64,000 bases of DNA from Silene conica (Eukaryota > Streptophyta > Magnoliopsida > Caryophyllales > Caryophyllaceae). The notes below the pieces were generated by a model, which worked only from the letters and a program-made list of their open reading frames with translations, had not been told where the DNA came from and did not search any database. The stretch lies in NCBI GenBank assembly GCA_029255685.2, contig CM055318.2:70279136-70343135 (forward strand), read 5' to 3'. Shown in pieces: positions 35,601 through 49,377 of this stretch; position 1 is the first letter of the stretch; each line of letters begins with the position of its first letter. A program made the position numbers and the translations under genes.

Positions 35601-38600
35601 TCCTCCTGACCAGAGGCATCTTACATCACCCCTGCCTGCTCATCTTGTTGGCGTGCTCGCAGTTGGTGATGGGGCTCAAACATTTGGTGACGGATCTGGT
35701 ATGACGAGTTGCTTTCTCATCACTGTGATCTCACTAACATTTTGTTAATATTGTACCTTCATGGCATTGTATGTCTTGTCTACTTCCAGGCATGTACTCA
35801 AAGAATACTCCTCCAATGTCATCCGGCAATCTCAGTAATCAAGGCCCTCAAATGCAGGTATCTTCTTGTAATTATTTTCTATTCATTGTAGCAACTTGAT
35901 ATACTTCCTGCGTTATTGAAACAGCTGTTCTGTCATGATTTTTTTATTACTTTTTTTTGCTCCTCTCCAGTCATTTTCTCTTTATGTCAGTTTATGCATG
36001 GGTGATGTTTTTTTTGCTACTTTATTTTTCTAACTTTGAATTGGAACCTGATTGTCTTGATGTATATCAGTTGCTATGATGACTGCTCATCTCTTGACGA
36101 GGAGTCATTGCTCAATTAGTATTGCTGATTTGACAAGTTTTAAGAGAACCTTTTGAAATTATCTTTAGACAGAAATCAGTTGAATTAATTGTCACATTCC
36201 ATATGAAGTATGAACTTGCTTCAAAACTCATTGAATACAAATTTTTATGTGTGTATGAGTGTATCTAGTCATTTTATCAGTCTCCTAGTCTGCGCTATTA
36301 CTATTATGTGGAATTTTAAGAAAGAAATCTAGTGCAGGCTTCTGGAGGTCAGCCCGTTGGAAGATCAGCCCCTTCACCTTCAGCGGCCACGGCAGCTTCT
36401 TCGTTTGATAATACAGCGTCTCCTCTACTCTATGCAAACTCGCCAAGATCTGGCACAAATATAATGAATGCACCCTCTCCCCAGCAGCAAAATATGCACC
36501 CACAGCAGCTTCAGCAACCGAGGTCGAAGATCATGCCAAATATAGGGATGAATGCACCCTCTCCCCAGCAACTTATTGCTCAACAATATAGGCTGCAGGG
36601 AATGGGACAGGTATCACTTGTGAATTTGTGTTTCTGCTCCAGATATGCTACTCCCGTCTATTAGTGGGATTCATACCACTTTCCATTTTGAACTCATTCA
36701 TTGGATTGATACCATTTCCTTGAATGACAAAAATAAACCTCCTAAATGACCCATATACCCCTCGTATAATCAGCACTCAACCCACCCTCATACACTCATC
36801 GTCTCATCCTCAAACCTGCCCCAAATCCCAACCCCACCACAAAACTCCAACACCACCCCCATCCCCACCCACGCCCGCCCGATCACTAACTTGCCGTCCA
36901 CCATATACTTGCCGGTGACCATGCCTTACTCAAACCACCAAAACTGCCCACTGGGCACAGAATCACTTCCACCACAGACTACGTATCTCTCGTCGACCAT
37001 CCAACATCCAAATCTGGTACCACCACCATTTCGGTCTCCGCCATTTGAAGTATTTAGACACTCCGTCACTACATTTTCTCTTGGGGCAATTCAATGCTCT
37101 ACATCTGTTCTTTTGGGTTAATTTTGACCGTAAAAAGACAAAAATACCCTCTGTATACACATATTAAAATGCTAGTTTGGGTAAGGATTATAACATTAGT
37201 TTTGTCCCATTTAGAGGAAAAGTGTTTTGAAACATAAAAAAGCAAGTGGAAATAGCTCTGTTTTATTCTGATTTAAACTTAACTTTAATAATGGTATAAC
37301 TTAACTGTAATAATGTATTTTATCAGTTGCAGGGACAGAACCAAATGCAGTTTTCTCAACCAATAGCAAGTCAGCAGTTTCAAGGTAGGCAGCTAGGCAC
37401 CGGACATTTGCAGCATGGTATTGCGCAAAACCAGCTGAACCAAGGAAGCCAGCTGAATCGCCATATGGGGCAATTTGCCGGAACAGCAAATACAGCCTTA
37501 TTCAACGCTGCTCAAAGTTCACCAAATGCTTCTATGGTAGAACATGAATCTTCATCTTCAGAAAACTATGATTACATCTGATCTTTTATTCTTGCTGAGT
37601 TCTGAACAATCATGCTATGTTGCTATAATATGCTTCATCTAAGTTGCATTATGTGTCATTTCCTTGGGTTTATGCAAAGTGACTAACAAATCTGGATGTA
37701 AGATACCAGATAAACTTGAAAGGTTTTGTGCTTTACTCACCTGGGACCATGTTTATTGCTTTCTCGTTTTTGCTTATTCTTAGAGAGGTTCAGACTAGGA
37801 TAATATTTTAATTTATGGTTTACTTTCTGCATGCATCTTATGGATTTAACTTTTCCGATACATACTTTGGTATTTGAGGGTGAATGTCTTTTGTGGAATG
37901 ACACCCGAGGTCCACCAGGGTAATGGAATCAGAAACAAAGAACCCAAATCACACGTCCCCTATGGCAGGGACTTACCTTTGACATGCAACTTGCTATCAA
38001 AAATGAACTTATAGAGAGGCTGAAATCGCTATGCTCCTTCACAAAAATTAGCTGACTAGGGTTGTGATTGTGGAAGATCCACCCATTCCTCTCCGAGACT
38101 CCAATTGATTCACTGCAACGTAGGTAGAAAAGAACTATTATCACCACAATGTTTTTGGATATTGCCTCTTCCAAACCCACATATGATGCCTTTGCTACTT
38201 ATCTTCATTGCATTCCTCTTATGACCTCTTCCTTTTATGTTTGATTCAAGTTATGGGATAATCAAAGACATTGTTAGTTGACGTAACTTAGATCAGTTGA
38301 ACTGAGTTCATGGTCTAGATTTAACATAATGAATTGAGATCTTACTGAACTTCGCTGTTATATTCCTTTTATATCAGCTTATGTACACAATTTTGGATTA
38401 ATTTTCCTTTAACCATTAAAAATCAAAATCTTTATCAGCGATCATTAGGAATTGCAGAATCTGTTTCTGACACTGACTATCTTTTTCTGCCGATGTTTGC
38501 ACCGGCCATAGGGAAATGGGAGCCACAATAAATGTTAGGATGAGTGATTTAGTTCTTGTATGTTAATTTGTTAACTCTTATGGCAAAAGAACCCCCTGAA

Positions 38601-41403
38601 AAAAAGATGATCATGGAAGATAAGCGAATCTTATATATGGAAACAAAGAGGAATTATGTGATCTTGTACTTAAGTTCTATCTGATTGTAAGGGAGAAAAG
38701 ACTTTACAAAAGTGTGAGGCGTCGAGATTGTTTAGATAGATGCCATTCACCCCCTCTTTATTGGTGATTCTCAGTTAGTTCCTTGAAGTACTGGTTTTAG
38801 TTTAGACTTGCATTATTTGTTCACTTAATATTCTGTCATCTGAATTTTAAGACCTATGAGAAATTTAAACTACAAAACAAACCACATATTTCCCGAAATG
38901 CCAACTTCCACATAGCATGTCTTTTGGAAACAGACTGCTTATAACTGCATGTCCATAAGGTATGAATTTCTATGTTGGGGCTTACCCGGTCCTTGCTTTA
39001 AGCAGGATCTTTACCGGGTTGCTGTGGCTTTTGTTTCATTGTTGTGAATTAAAGTTAGAACATCAGGATTTTTGTCCAAATGCCATTAGTTGCCTTTCTC
39101 ATGTTTAGCATAAGCAAGAGACATTTTTGAAACTTGTTTCGAACTGACTAGCACGTTTGCGGACCTTCGTTTTTCGCTTGGGCTATTCTATGTAGATGGG
39201 ATTAGCCACAAAACTATCTTCCTCGCTCATTGTGCTCAATGACGGTTGATTTATGGCCAAGGTTGTATTTAGCAGTTTAAGTCATAACCAACAATAACAA
39301 ACTTTGTTCCACCTGTTCATTTTTTCCTAGACGATTTTGATCGCCAAACCGTTTCCCTCTCCTTCTTGAAGAAGAAATTATTAAGTTTGTTATAGAGGTC
39401 AATTGCAGTATGTTTACTAAGATAACGACGTGCTCTTTTCCTGATTAACCTTGTGCTTCTTTAGGAATGAAGTTAGTCTTATACACCTCTTCCGACATCA
39501 CCGTCGACAAAAGCCTAGGTTACTAAGGTATATTAGGTAATAAATAAAATCCTTTCCTATCTTTTAGACACCACGGTTGGTTCTATATTAGAGATCCTTG
39601 TAACGGAAACGAAAGGTGATGTTTATTGATATGTCTATTTTTTCGGGGACATGTATTATAATTTATAAGTAACATGTCTGTTATCTAGTTACGTATTTGG
39701 TATCTGGACAAAGAGTCTATATTGTGCTTGATCGCTTGACATATGGATACTACAGTACAAGAGAACTCTGCAATTTACATTTTAGTTCAAGCACATATTT
39801 CGCTCTTTAACTATTTTATGTATTGATATTTTTTTCTACTCTTTGCAGATTTCAAACATGTCGGCTGCGATGGCATCGCAATCATTACTTCCAAGAATGC
39901 AGGTTATATAGTTGCTCCTCTTGTATCAAATTATGATAGTTTCTTACTTTGGTTTACGATGTCTGTGCCATAGTAAGAGGTGCACCCTAATTTTCTATAG
40001 GACTATTGTTAACTTGGCATATTGGCTGTACCTTTTTGAAAGCTATTAAGGTGTTTTTTTAATTTACTGAAATCTGAGTACGAAGAAGTCGGGAAAAAAA
40101 TCCCTGGTAGGTGGTCAGAAAATTGTAGTGAATTTTATGTGCTTGAAATAGAAAATGAACTGACATCAGTTATAGTGCCCTAGTTGGTGTTACAACAAGC
40201 ATGCCGATCTGCTGATATCTGTGGTAACTTGGAGTCTGCGAGGCTCATGAGTTTCATATTTCTCCAGTATTTCGGAATTGAGTGCTGTCAGTGAGGCATC
40301 GCAAGAAACTATTGAGGGTATTTTCAACACAAGAGCCATTTATGAGATGAACCTCTTTGTGGGAGAATTATAGAATTAGGTAATTTATGAGTAAAATGTC
40401 GGGTGATGGAAGAATTCACGCTGTTGAAATTACATATCCTTATTGATGACAGTTTTGTATTCTTTAGTTATTTTGGAAAGAATAATCCCTGAATCATGTG
40501 TAGTATTTATTATCAATGTGAGTGGTTGACGACCTACTATTATGGAGTTAGATGATTATGCTTTCTGGTAAAACAATGGAGTAGACAAGTGCACATATTC
40601 TTTTCATTTATTTCCATTACCACTGAATCCGAAAATTTATTCTTCTTTGGCTTAAAATCATATAATGGAATAAGACAGAATGTTACCCAACATATATTCT
40701 TTCGTACTGTGTGAAATAGTAATTATTGATGTACTTTCCGGTACGGATATTACTGGTTGGTTCTTAAACAATGATCCAGAAAGCGCGAGAGTTTAGGGTA
40801 TGCTTTCGCTATGACTCATTTAGAACTCTCTTTATGTTTCCAGTATATGATATTATTGCGGTATCCGTATTTTGGATTCGTATCGGGTGTAACTGCAAGT
40901 TAGACAACCCTGCCTTGCTCGAATGTGATTGATGTTTCATTTGGAATTTCCTTTTGCGATTACATGTCATAATATTATTTCCATATTATAGACTGCATTG
41001 TAATCGCGTATTTTACTTTTCAGTTTCCTTTAGCTGGTGGAAATCCTCAGAGGACTCATCAATCCCAGATGCTCAGCGATCAGAGTATAATATTCCTTCC
41101 TTTTTTTTATCCTTCAGCTTGCTTAATATCACTATTTCACGTGTTATAAACTTATAATCAGTCGTTTTGAAGAGGAAATAGTTCACGAGTCGAAATCAGT
41201 TGAGAAGATGATAACATTGGTGGCCGTTTATCCTTGCAGTATTCAATATGGGAGCAAATCCTGGTAGCATGATGTCTCTACCACAACAGCAGGTTCACCA
41301 AGGTGCTTTTGGTAACCAAACTCTGCAATCTAACATGGTACCGATGCAGAACACAACTCAAAATCTCCAAAATTTTCAACAAAGACAGCAGAACCAACAG
41401 TGA
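32644..41403 (+). CDS. MED8: Mediator complex subunit 8
   Basis: Eleven coding exons join in frame to 518 residues: 32644-32828, 34432-34556, 34766-34890, 34967-35150, 35591-35698, 35790-35857, 36338-36610, 37327-37536, 39849-39902, 41024-41084 and 41240-41403. The conserved N-terminal domain is seen in ERLNPAVQQQLNLQSVKLRA, IKKVSKAFVVYPRNVNAENA, LPVMLSSKLLPEME and ARIDMIAEACDSAGKVLADT. The C-terminal half is Gln/Pro/Ser-rich, as in plant MED8, and ends QRQQNQQ. Length is close to the Arabidopsis protein (about 520). MED8 is a head-module subunit linking transcription factors to RNA polymerase II in the nucleus; in Arabidopsis it affects flowering and defence. The start is the first ATG, before a Gln run. 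Reading past exon 8 gives a stop at 37579-37581, so a shorter isoform is possible. Confidence 0.93.
33020..34215 (+). repeat. Degenerate repeat of about 240-370 bp, five copies, in MED8 intron 1
   Basis: Each unit has in order GATCGGTGAAATG, ATTATAATTGTGCAG, GACAGTAATTTATTTGTG, TTGAATTCTATATCTTG, TCGCTCGATTT and GGTTGATTGTG-like phrases. Unit starts lie near 33023, 33388, 33664, 33899 and 34177. It explains most of the 1.6-kb intron. Confidence 0.75.
36611..37326 (+). other. MED8 intron 7 with a C-rich block
   Basis: Apart from its splice sites, this intron holds a C-rich stretch (36780-37030, with CACCACC runs) that keeps open frames on both strands by composition. I see no gene in it. Confidence 0.5.
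37537..39848 (+). other. MED8 intron 8, 2.3 kb
   Basis: The longest intron of the gene, between the donor after SPNASM (37536) and the exon ISNMSAAMASQ (39849). I see no ORF, RNA gene or recognisable transposon in it. Confidence 0.6.
39903..41023 (+). other. MED8 intron 9, 1.1 kb
   Basis: Bounded by GT at 39903 and AG at 41022-41023. Nothing else recognised. Confidence 0.6.
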
Positions 41404-41744
41404 CGCTGTTGACATTTCCGAACTAAGAATGTTGTAGAAACTCCGTGCACCATCACCATATCCGCTTACTTGTTGGTGAATGAGAATAGAAGTGCTGACG
41501 AATCTTGATCTACTGGAAACGGAAATGTAATTGGCCCATTTCGTTGATTTAAATGAGTGTTATTTATTACTCCGTGCTAAAACGGAAATGTATAAAAAAT
41601 AATAAAATGAAGAATGCAAATGAATTGAAGGTGAGTTACTGTGATGCAGTTTTGGCTGCAATTTTTATCATAGCCATTTGGGTTAATTTAGTTACTCTGG
41701 TAGTCTGGTGTTTCAACACAACTGGGAAGTGTATATTTAATTAT

Positions 41745-42180
41745 CTACTACCACGGACACAGACACGACACAGACACGTGACACGGCATGTCATGAAATT
41801 TAGGACACGGGACATGTTATCTAAATTTAATAAAATATACATTTAATAGTGTTTGATTTTATTTTCTTTAAAGTATTTGATATTAATTTTAAATAAGTGA
41901 AGGTAAAACTTGCTCTTGATACCAACTCATTTTCATTTTTCATCCGAATTGGTATTCTAATTAATCTCTCTCGATAGCGCATTTCTCGTCTGAATGACAT
42001 CTTTCACCCCAAATGATGACCAAATACCATGGACACGCGATGGACACGACTCAAACACCATGGACACGCGTCGGGCACGTGCCCAAATAAATGTAGAAAG
42101 TTAGACACTGCTTTATAGACGTCCGACACGTTTCGGCGTGTGTCCGTGGAGTGTCGGTGTCGGACACGGTACGGCTCATT
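41745..42180. repeat. MITE-like repeat with ACACGAC-rich inverted ends
   Basis: The left end (CCACGGACACAGACACGACA near 41751) and the reverse complement of the right end (CCACGGACACACG, 42135-42150) match. The interior has more GGACACG motifs and an AT-rich core. It lies between MED8 and MCAT. No target duplication was identified, so boundaries are approximate. Confidence 0.5.
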
Positions 42181-42565
42181 ACGAGAAGTGTCCATGCTAC
42201 CTAACCCACAACCCGTGTCTTTTGACCAATTCAAAGCCAAACCTGAACCAACCCTTACTCGATTCTCTTCTAAAACCGAGTCAAGGTTGGATGGTCCATC
42301 ATCGACCCATGTCGTGGTCCGAACCCGACCCATGTCCAGCTGAACCTATGTCCCAACTCCCATCCAAATCCTCAAAAATTTTAAAAAAGTTGTGGGTAAT
42401 TGCCTAGTTGGTGTACAACTTTGAAGACAAAAGACTAAAGAGTCTTGACAAATTATTTGAAGCCTAGTAATCTCCGCTAACATTTTCTTTTTCTACACAT
42501 CTTCAGGTGAACCAAAGCACACTGCCATAGCCATAACTCTCTTTATTCTCCATAATTCATAAACT

Positions 42566-45536
42566 ATGTCTTCCTCCATTGTTGCACCTTCCTTATCACT
42601 CAAGAAGCTTTCTTTGAGTTGCTCAGATTCTCTTTTAACCTCCAAAGTTTCAACCTTGATTGGGTTTAATAATAATAATCATGGCAGCTTTCTTAGAATT
42701 CGTCCTAGAAATGTGGATGTTTCTAAGGTTCATATGAGTGTTTCCGTTGGATCTCAGCCTTCTGTTGATGATGCTCTCTTCTCTACTTATCAACCCACTT
42801 CCGCTTTCCTCTTTCCTGGTCAGGTTGGTTGATTACCCTCCTTTCCATTCCATTCCGTTCTGATCATTTCTTTACATTTTCTTATTTGGGTGTCTCAGTC
42901 ATTTATTTACGTTTCTGTTTTAATTACGTGTGAGTTGGTAATTGCTCACCCTTGTTCTTCTATCATTTGCGTAGCTTTTGTTATTTTTGTGAGGCGTAGT
43001 TTAATTAATAATTATAGGGTAAATAAATGATTGGGACGAAGAGGAGTAGGAGTATTTTCTAAGGTATACATTGTCTTATTTCCTAGTGTTTTTGCCAAAA
43101 ACAAATGTAAAGAAATAATCCGGATGGGGGGAGAATTATCACATTTAATTGATTGGGAATATTTCATATGTGAGGAGTTTTAGGGGTTAATGTTTTAATG
43201 CTTTGTATCGCTTCGAAATGAGAAGCACAAGCTTGCAGTCATTAGGAAGAAGATACAGAAAATTGGGAGCTTCTTTTGATGGGGATTATGGTGTAGTAAG
43301 GGGTACTCATAAATTGATGTTTTGCAGGGAGCACAAGCTGTGGGAATGGGAGCAGAAGTACAGAATGTGCCTGCTGCTGCTACATTGTTCAGCAAAGCTA
43401 ATGACATTCTTGGGTATGCCTTAATTTACAGGACTGTTTCGACGATTCTGTGTTTAGAGTACTCTGTTGTATTTAAAGTTGTGATCTTTGGTTGAAAATG
43501 AGACATTAAAACAAATTATTTGGCGAAGGGAGTGTTTGACTTAGTTGTCTGGTTTTAAACTTTGTAGTTTTGATCTTCTTGATATTTGCATCAATGGACC
43601 AAAGGAGAAGCTTGATTCTACTGTTTTGAGCCAGGTACGTGTTTCCTGTCGTGTTAGGTTGTGTGTTAATTATTGGAAACGGTCTCTCTGAGTTAGAGGC
43701 TCATACACCCTGTGGGTTGCTAACACTCGAAGTATCGGTGATCAAGTTTATGTAATGTTAAAGCGTGTCCGGGGAAATTGTGATTCTTCTGTTAGCCTGC
43801 TTATTCCCTTCGTTGACTGAGCTCTATAAAAATGCTGTACTAGGAGATACATTAGTGATATGGAGAACATCGTAAGGGGACTGTTAAAAGAAAAGATCTT
43901 TCTTTCCAGCTTGACAACTTAGTTACTGCTTAGAGAAATTATCCGACAATAATTAAATCATCCTTTATAAATGTCATGGACTCGTGGCACTGTGATGTCT
44001 AAAAAAAATATACCACTATTAGAAACTGTCGAGTATTATGAAAAGATGTTTCAGCTACAGTAACTGCAATGTAACATCTCTGCAGCCAGCTATATATGTG
44101 ACAAGCTTAGCTGCTGTTGAGGTTTTGCGTGCACGTGAGGGAGGCCAGCAAATAATTGACTCGGTGGATGTGACTTGTGGTCTAAGTTTGGGAGAATACA
44201 CTGCTTTAGCGTTTGCTGGAGCTTTCAGGTGTGTCGAGAAATTTTGATGAGATTGCTTTTGTTGATGCAAAATTTATTGTCTTCTTTTTTAGTTTATATG
44301 TTTAGGAACTAGCTCAGTTCATCTTTACCTTTGCCGTGCTCATTTCTCTCATGAGAGTTGTGCTGTGCTATAAAGTAGAAACACACATAGTTTGAATGGA
44401 ACTTGTACTTCTAGCGATTTCCTTTGTTAATACCGATGCTTACTTCACCGTTATGTTTAATTTTTCAAGCTTTGAGGATGGGCTTAAGTTGGTGAAGCTA
44501 AGGGGTGAAGCTATGCAGGTTAGATATCTTAGACTAGCTGGTATTAATGTCCTTTTTAAAATGTGAATTAATGATTGTGGTTCATTATAGGCAGCATCTG
44601 ATGCCGCAAAGAGTGGCATGGTTAGTATCATAGGGCTAGATGCGGAGAAGGTCCAAAAGTTGTGCGATGCTGCGAATGAAGAAGTACCTGAAGAGGAGCG
44701 GGTTCAAATAGCTAATTTCCTATGCCCTGTTAGTACCTTGTAAAACGAATGTTTAAAGCTCAACAAACTGATTCTCTGTACAAACGAAAAGTGTGAATGA
44801 ATGTCGTCATACCAATGCAGGGAAATTATGCCGTTTCTGGTGGTTTCAAAGGAATTGAGGCTGTAGAAGCCAAGGCAAAGTCCTTTAAGGCCCGTATGAC
44901 GGTAATTTCTGTCTACAATTTTGATACCTCACACAGTCACACATCACACCTATGGGAGGGAACCTGTCATTTATCCTTCCTCAATCTTGTCTCAGGTCCG
45001 ACTTGCTGTTGCTGGTGCATTCCACACCAGATACATGGAACCGGCTGTTTCCAGATTGGAATCCGAATTAGCTGCCACAGATATTAGGACACCACGCATA
45101 CCAGTCATATCCAATGTTGATGCACTACCCCATGCAGATCCCGACACCATTAGGAAGATACTAGCACGACAGGTAGTTCACTATTCGGTACTTGATGGCT
45201 AATAAATTTTCGTACTTGGAAACGGAAAAACATGTAAATTGCACACTCTTGAACTTAATTTGTATGATAGGTGACTTCTCCTGTGCAATGGGAGACGACA
45301 CTGAAGACTCTTCTGAACAAAGGATTGAAGAAGAGCTATGAGTTGGGACCTGGAAAGGTAAGCGTACTATAGTATACTGGATAAATTGTGCAATTTGTTT
45401 ATTCTCTTGACCAAAGATCCTTAATAAAGAAACAACGGTCGTCTCATAGTTCCTCTTCTGGTGATGGAATCAGGTAATCGCAGGGATCATGAAGAGAATC
45501 GACAAAACTGCACCAATCGAGAACATTAGTGCATGA
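42566..45536 (+). CDS. MCAT: Malonyl-CoA:acyl carrier protein transacylase, plastid form
   Basis: Ten exons join in frame to 382 residues: 42566-42823, 43328-43413, 43568-43634, 44086-44228, 44470-44518, 44591-44728, 44821-44901, 44996-45172, 45271-45357 and 45474-45536. The enzyme moves malonyl from CoA to ACP, supplying the extender unit for type II fatty-acid synthesis. The first 70 or so residues are Ser-rich and low in acid, as expected of a plastid transit peptide. FPGQGAQ starts at residue 83, the nucleophile motif GLSLGE places the Ser at about 171, and GAFHT places the catalytic His at about 284. PVISNVDA and SPVQWETT are also typical of FabD proteins. Plant proteins have GLSLGE instead of bacterial GHSLGE, so the missing His there is normal. 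Length fits the family (about 390 in Arabidopsis). Confidence 0.96.
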
Positions 45537-46740
45537 AAGATTCCAGGGAACTCATCTTACATACATCCTAGAGGCTAGCTTCCCATTTTTTTTCGAGCAG
45601 TCAGCGTTTACCCTTATCACTGTGATCAGATCTAATGAAAAATAAACATTTGTAACCATAGATGTAGTACCCATATAGTAATGCCTACGACATGCCCTCA
45701 GAGAACATTATTTTGATTGTCCTTGTCAGCTCAGTAGCTTATTCTCGAAAATGTCCTGTTAGCTGGACAAGTAATGTCTACAGAATGCCCTCAAGAACAT
45801 TACTTTCATTCTGTCCGCTTAGCTCGAAGCTTATTCTCGAAAATGTCCACGAGTATCTTCTACTGATATTTGGGATAATCTTCGTCGGAGTACCGAAAAC
45901 AACCCATTTATTCTTTAACAGGTTTATTTTAAACCAACTTAACCTGTTTAACTCCTTTAATTACTTTACCCAAGTAAAGCTTCGACAACCTATTAATCCA
46001 AATAATGGATAATAATTCTTATTTTAAAACACATTGTTTATATTATCTAAGTTAACTCAACAAAAATATGACTAATTTAAATAAATGGGTTATTTCTGTC
46101 GGTAGAGGACAGAGGTACACCCTAGCTTAACCAAAAGAAGTTGTGTCGTGTTTGTGTCAACTCAATCATATAAATGAGTCGCAATATCTTAACCCTACAA
46201 AAATAATTTCGTGATGTTTTAGCTATGGATCTGGTCTAATCCCCATTGAATCAAATATTTATCAATTACCCGAATCAATTTACTTCCAGAATTAAATATG
46301 GAATAAATATTAATCATTCGTCCCGATTATTTATTTGCCTTTAATTTTGGCACGGGATAAGAAACGAGGAGGAAATCAATTATGAGATGGAGACGGGAGG
46401 ATCCAATTACTCGTAAAAAAACCATGACCAAGTTACCAAAAATAACGGGGACGGAGACGGAAAGAGTACTATAAACATAATTTCAATTTAAATTGCAATA
46501 AAAAGCTTAAAAAAAAAATAGTAAGTCTTGCTTGTGACGGGTCAATATTTGTGACAGATATTTTGTGAGATAAAATGGATACAAAATGAGTTAGTGGAGA
46601 AAGGGGACCACATGAATAGTGTTGGGGAGAAAGAAAAAGTGGGCATTTTGTGAAAGAAACGGTATCCGTTACAAACTTACACGGATAGTGCCGTTGCAAA
46701 TAAAAATTAGCGTAAAAAAAGATCATACAAACACTTTGAA
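45537..46740 (+). other. MCAT 3' flank with a partial tandem duplication
   Basis: A segment of roughly 70-80 bases is duplicated (about 45695-45768 and 45788-45848). Both copies carry GAACATTA and AGCTTATTCTCGAAAATG. The rest is AT-rich intergenic DNA up to a MITE-like repeat at 46522. No gene is visible; the weak open frame at 45692-46012 crosses the duplication and shows no motif. Confidence 0.6.
46522..46712. repeat. MITE-like repeat of the GTGACGGATA family
   Basis: The left end (GTCTTGCTTGTGACGGG) and the inverted right end (TTTGCAACGGCACTATCCG) are related. The internal phrase ACAAAATGCCCACTTTT (minus strand) recurs in 52770-52940. Boundaries are approximate and no duplication was found. 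Confidence 0.5.
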
Positions 46741-49377
46741 TTTGCTCTTTTAAAAGCGCAATACAAGGTTCCTGCGAACGGAGACTCCATTCTCCGGCAA
46801 CCTTCTTCGGGTCTCGCAAATCCGATCAGTAAGTTATATAATCTCTATTTTACTAATTCTTAATCAAGATTATTAGTCTTTTTGTCTACTTATAATTGTT
46901 ATTATATTGATTTTTTGTTTGTTTAACTTAAATTCCCAATTACTCAAACCCTAATTTAGTAGGAGTATTTAATTTCATGATTACTTGTTTATGATCGGTT
47001 ACTTGCTTGTTTGCTGGTTTCTTTATAATTTGATGAATTGATCAAGGTTGGTTATGTATGGTTCGTTTATTAGGATTAATTTTGTATGGTAATTCGATTT
47101 GTCGGTGATCGAAACCGATTCTGTAATCAATGCTTACTACGTTAATTACGAGAATAGTCTAGCAATCGAAGCGATTTCTAATGGATTGCCCTTGTCAAGT
47201 TGATAAGAAATTTTACAGAATTGGTTACTCGTATAAATAGAACCATTACACAATCGCTGTTAGAACTTGCGTTTCAGCTCGCTCTAGAGTGATTGTCCCT
47301 ATAAATCAATGGAATGCTCTTCTTTTTGTCTATCAAGCCGCTCCCCTCTATGTTATTGTTTAAATAGTACGTCTTGTGTGTGATGGCCGTATTTGTACGA
47401 CATAGTTGTTTAAAGCATATGAACTGTTAGAACATGCAAACGGGTGGGACCGCACCCAAACAGAGGACAGACGGACCTCTCCACAACTCAAATGAGGTTC
47501 CATCCTAAAACCAATTTGCAATAGGAGTAACCCCTCCAACAATGTGGGACACTCGCATGTGGGTGGTTTATATTCTAACATGAATATCATGTCTCTCTGC
47601 CTTAAACGTAGAAACATTGTGTTCTATGCCTTGAACACTTCCCTGTAAAAGTAGGATATTCACGTATAATTTGGCACCTTGTTCAAGTTGCTCCTGCCGC
47701 TTTTCTATAATCTTCCCATTTTTTTTCAAATTTCCCACACATTTATGAATAGGAAGAAGAAAAAAAGGATTGGAGGGAGTAATAACTAATTCTTTGAGTT
47801 AGAGCGTAAGTAGTCCTTTTAAGTAAGATTCCAATTGTTTATCTACATTCTCATGAAACTAATTAAGCAGCAAGAAGAGCAAGAAGAGCAAGAAGAGACA
47901 GAATGGCTCTGATGTCTGATTAGACGTATTATTGTAATTATAAATGGATTCCTGACAAATATTTTTTGATATTTTTCAATCCATTTGAATTCTATCCTAC
48001 TGAGTTGAGTTCTCTATTGTTAATATTATAACACAGGATTATCAACTTTAGATTTACCTTAGATGTGATTTCTCGTTGAAGTTATGTCACTATGCAACGA
48101 TACTATGGAGTTTATGTAATAATCATTTTGATATTAGGCCGTAATGCCTTTTTTCTTTAAGTACTCCCTGCTCCTGAAATCATGTGTCCGTCATTGGCCT
48201 TTGTGGGTTTGAGGGGGAGAGTTTTGGGACATGATAAGACATTGTACGGATTTCAAATGACGACTGTTTTGGTACGGATTTCAAATAACTTGCTCCGTAT
48301 ATGGTTTTTTTTTTTATCATACTCTAAATGTTAGCGGTTTCTTGAAGACTGGGTTTGGGCTACTTTTGTGTTGGATCACAATTCTTATCTTCAAAATGAA
48401 CTGTTATTTAGATTTTAGATGTGTGTGGTTATTAGCGTCTTTGTGGGTGGGATTAGGGTGACAATGATCCCTTCTTTTGACACGGGGAGGGTTAGGATGA
48501 GTTTTTTTATATATAATTTGCTATTGCATTTCATGGTACGATGAAGATTTTTCCTCATGTTTCTGGAGAGGGGAATATGTCCAACCTTATATGAAGAACT
48601 TGATAAATGGGTGAGAATACATTATCCTCTCGGTGTGTTGAATAGAACAAGTAATACGAGGTTAAAATTATGATCACATGCAATATGATAATGCACGCTA
48701 GTGACTCGGAGGCCCTTGCCTCTGGTGAGAAGGTGGGTCTAAACTCTAATGTATGCGACCTCATCCGAGGTGGTTTTTGGATGACTTGTAATGAAAATTG
48801 CATTGTATTGCATCTACTGGTTGGTAGTCCAGTATAGATGAATTGCAAACAAATATTCTTCATTTTTTCCAAAGCTCTGAAACGAGAAATGGAAATCATG
48901 ATGGACGTGCAATATGCATGTAAAGTATTTTAATAAATGGTTACGGACCCCAAATGGAGCTCAAATGATAGGCTTCCTATTGTTTCCATTTTGCATCCTG
49001 CATACATCCTAGACTCCATGTTATGGCATCCTGAAATCTACGCCTGGAGATTGTATCTCTGATGAGATTGTTGTGACGTGTGTCCAAAAGGACTTATCTT
49101 TCTGCGTTACATTTTTTTTCAGGAGCTTCTGTTGCCTGTAATAAACACAGTACTTGAAACTTAATACAAGTGTAAATTTGTGCGTTGAGCGGGAATTCTC
49201 TAGAAACTGCGTAAACGAAAAGAATATATGGTGCAACTTGCCCTGTTTAACTGTTCTCCTTGAACTCTTAGTTTAATCTTTTGTTTTATAAGCAAACCTG
49301 CAATTCTTGTCATTTTTCGTATATATTGGACTTCGAATATCAGTATTTGATGTTTGGTTGACCTGCGTCCAGAAAAG
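46741..49377 (+). other. Probable 5' leader exon and long leader intron of the FAM32A-like gene
   Basis: A likely untranslated exon ends at 46828 (GATCA, then GTAAGT). The acceptor TCCAG at 49368-49372 precedes AAAAG and the start codon at 49378. The intron would be 2544 bp. It includes a CAAGAAGAG triplication near 47874-47896 and a GGATTGGAGGGAGTA Stowaway-like end near 47768. The exon assignment is inferred from splice signals. Confidence 0.5.

Noticed and set aside
36724..37121. Pro/Thr-rich ORFs inside MED8 intron 7
   Set aside because: Open frames come from the C-rich composition; conserved MED8 exons splice across this region.
42004..42407. ORFs upstream of MCAT
   Set aside because: They overlap on opposite strands within a MITE-like ACACGAC repeat and lack motifs.
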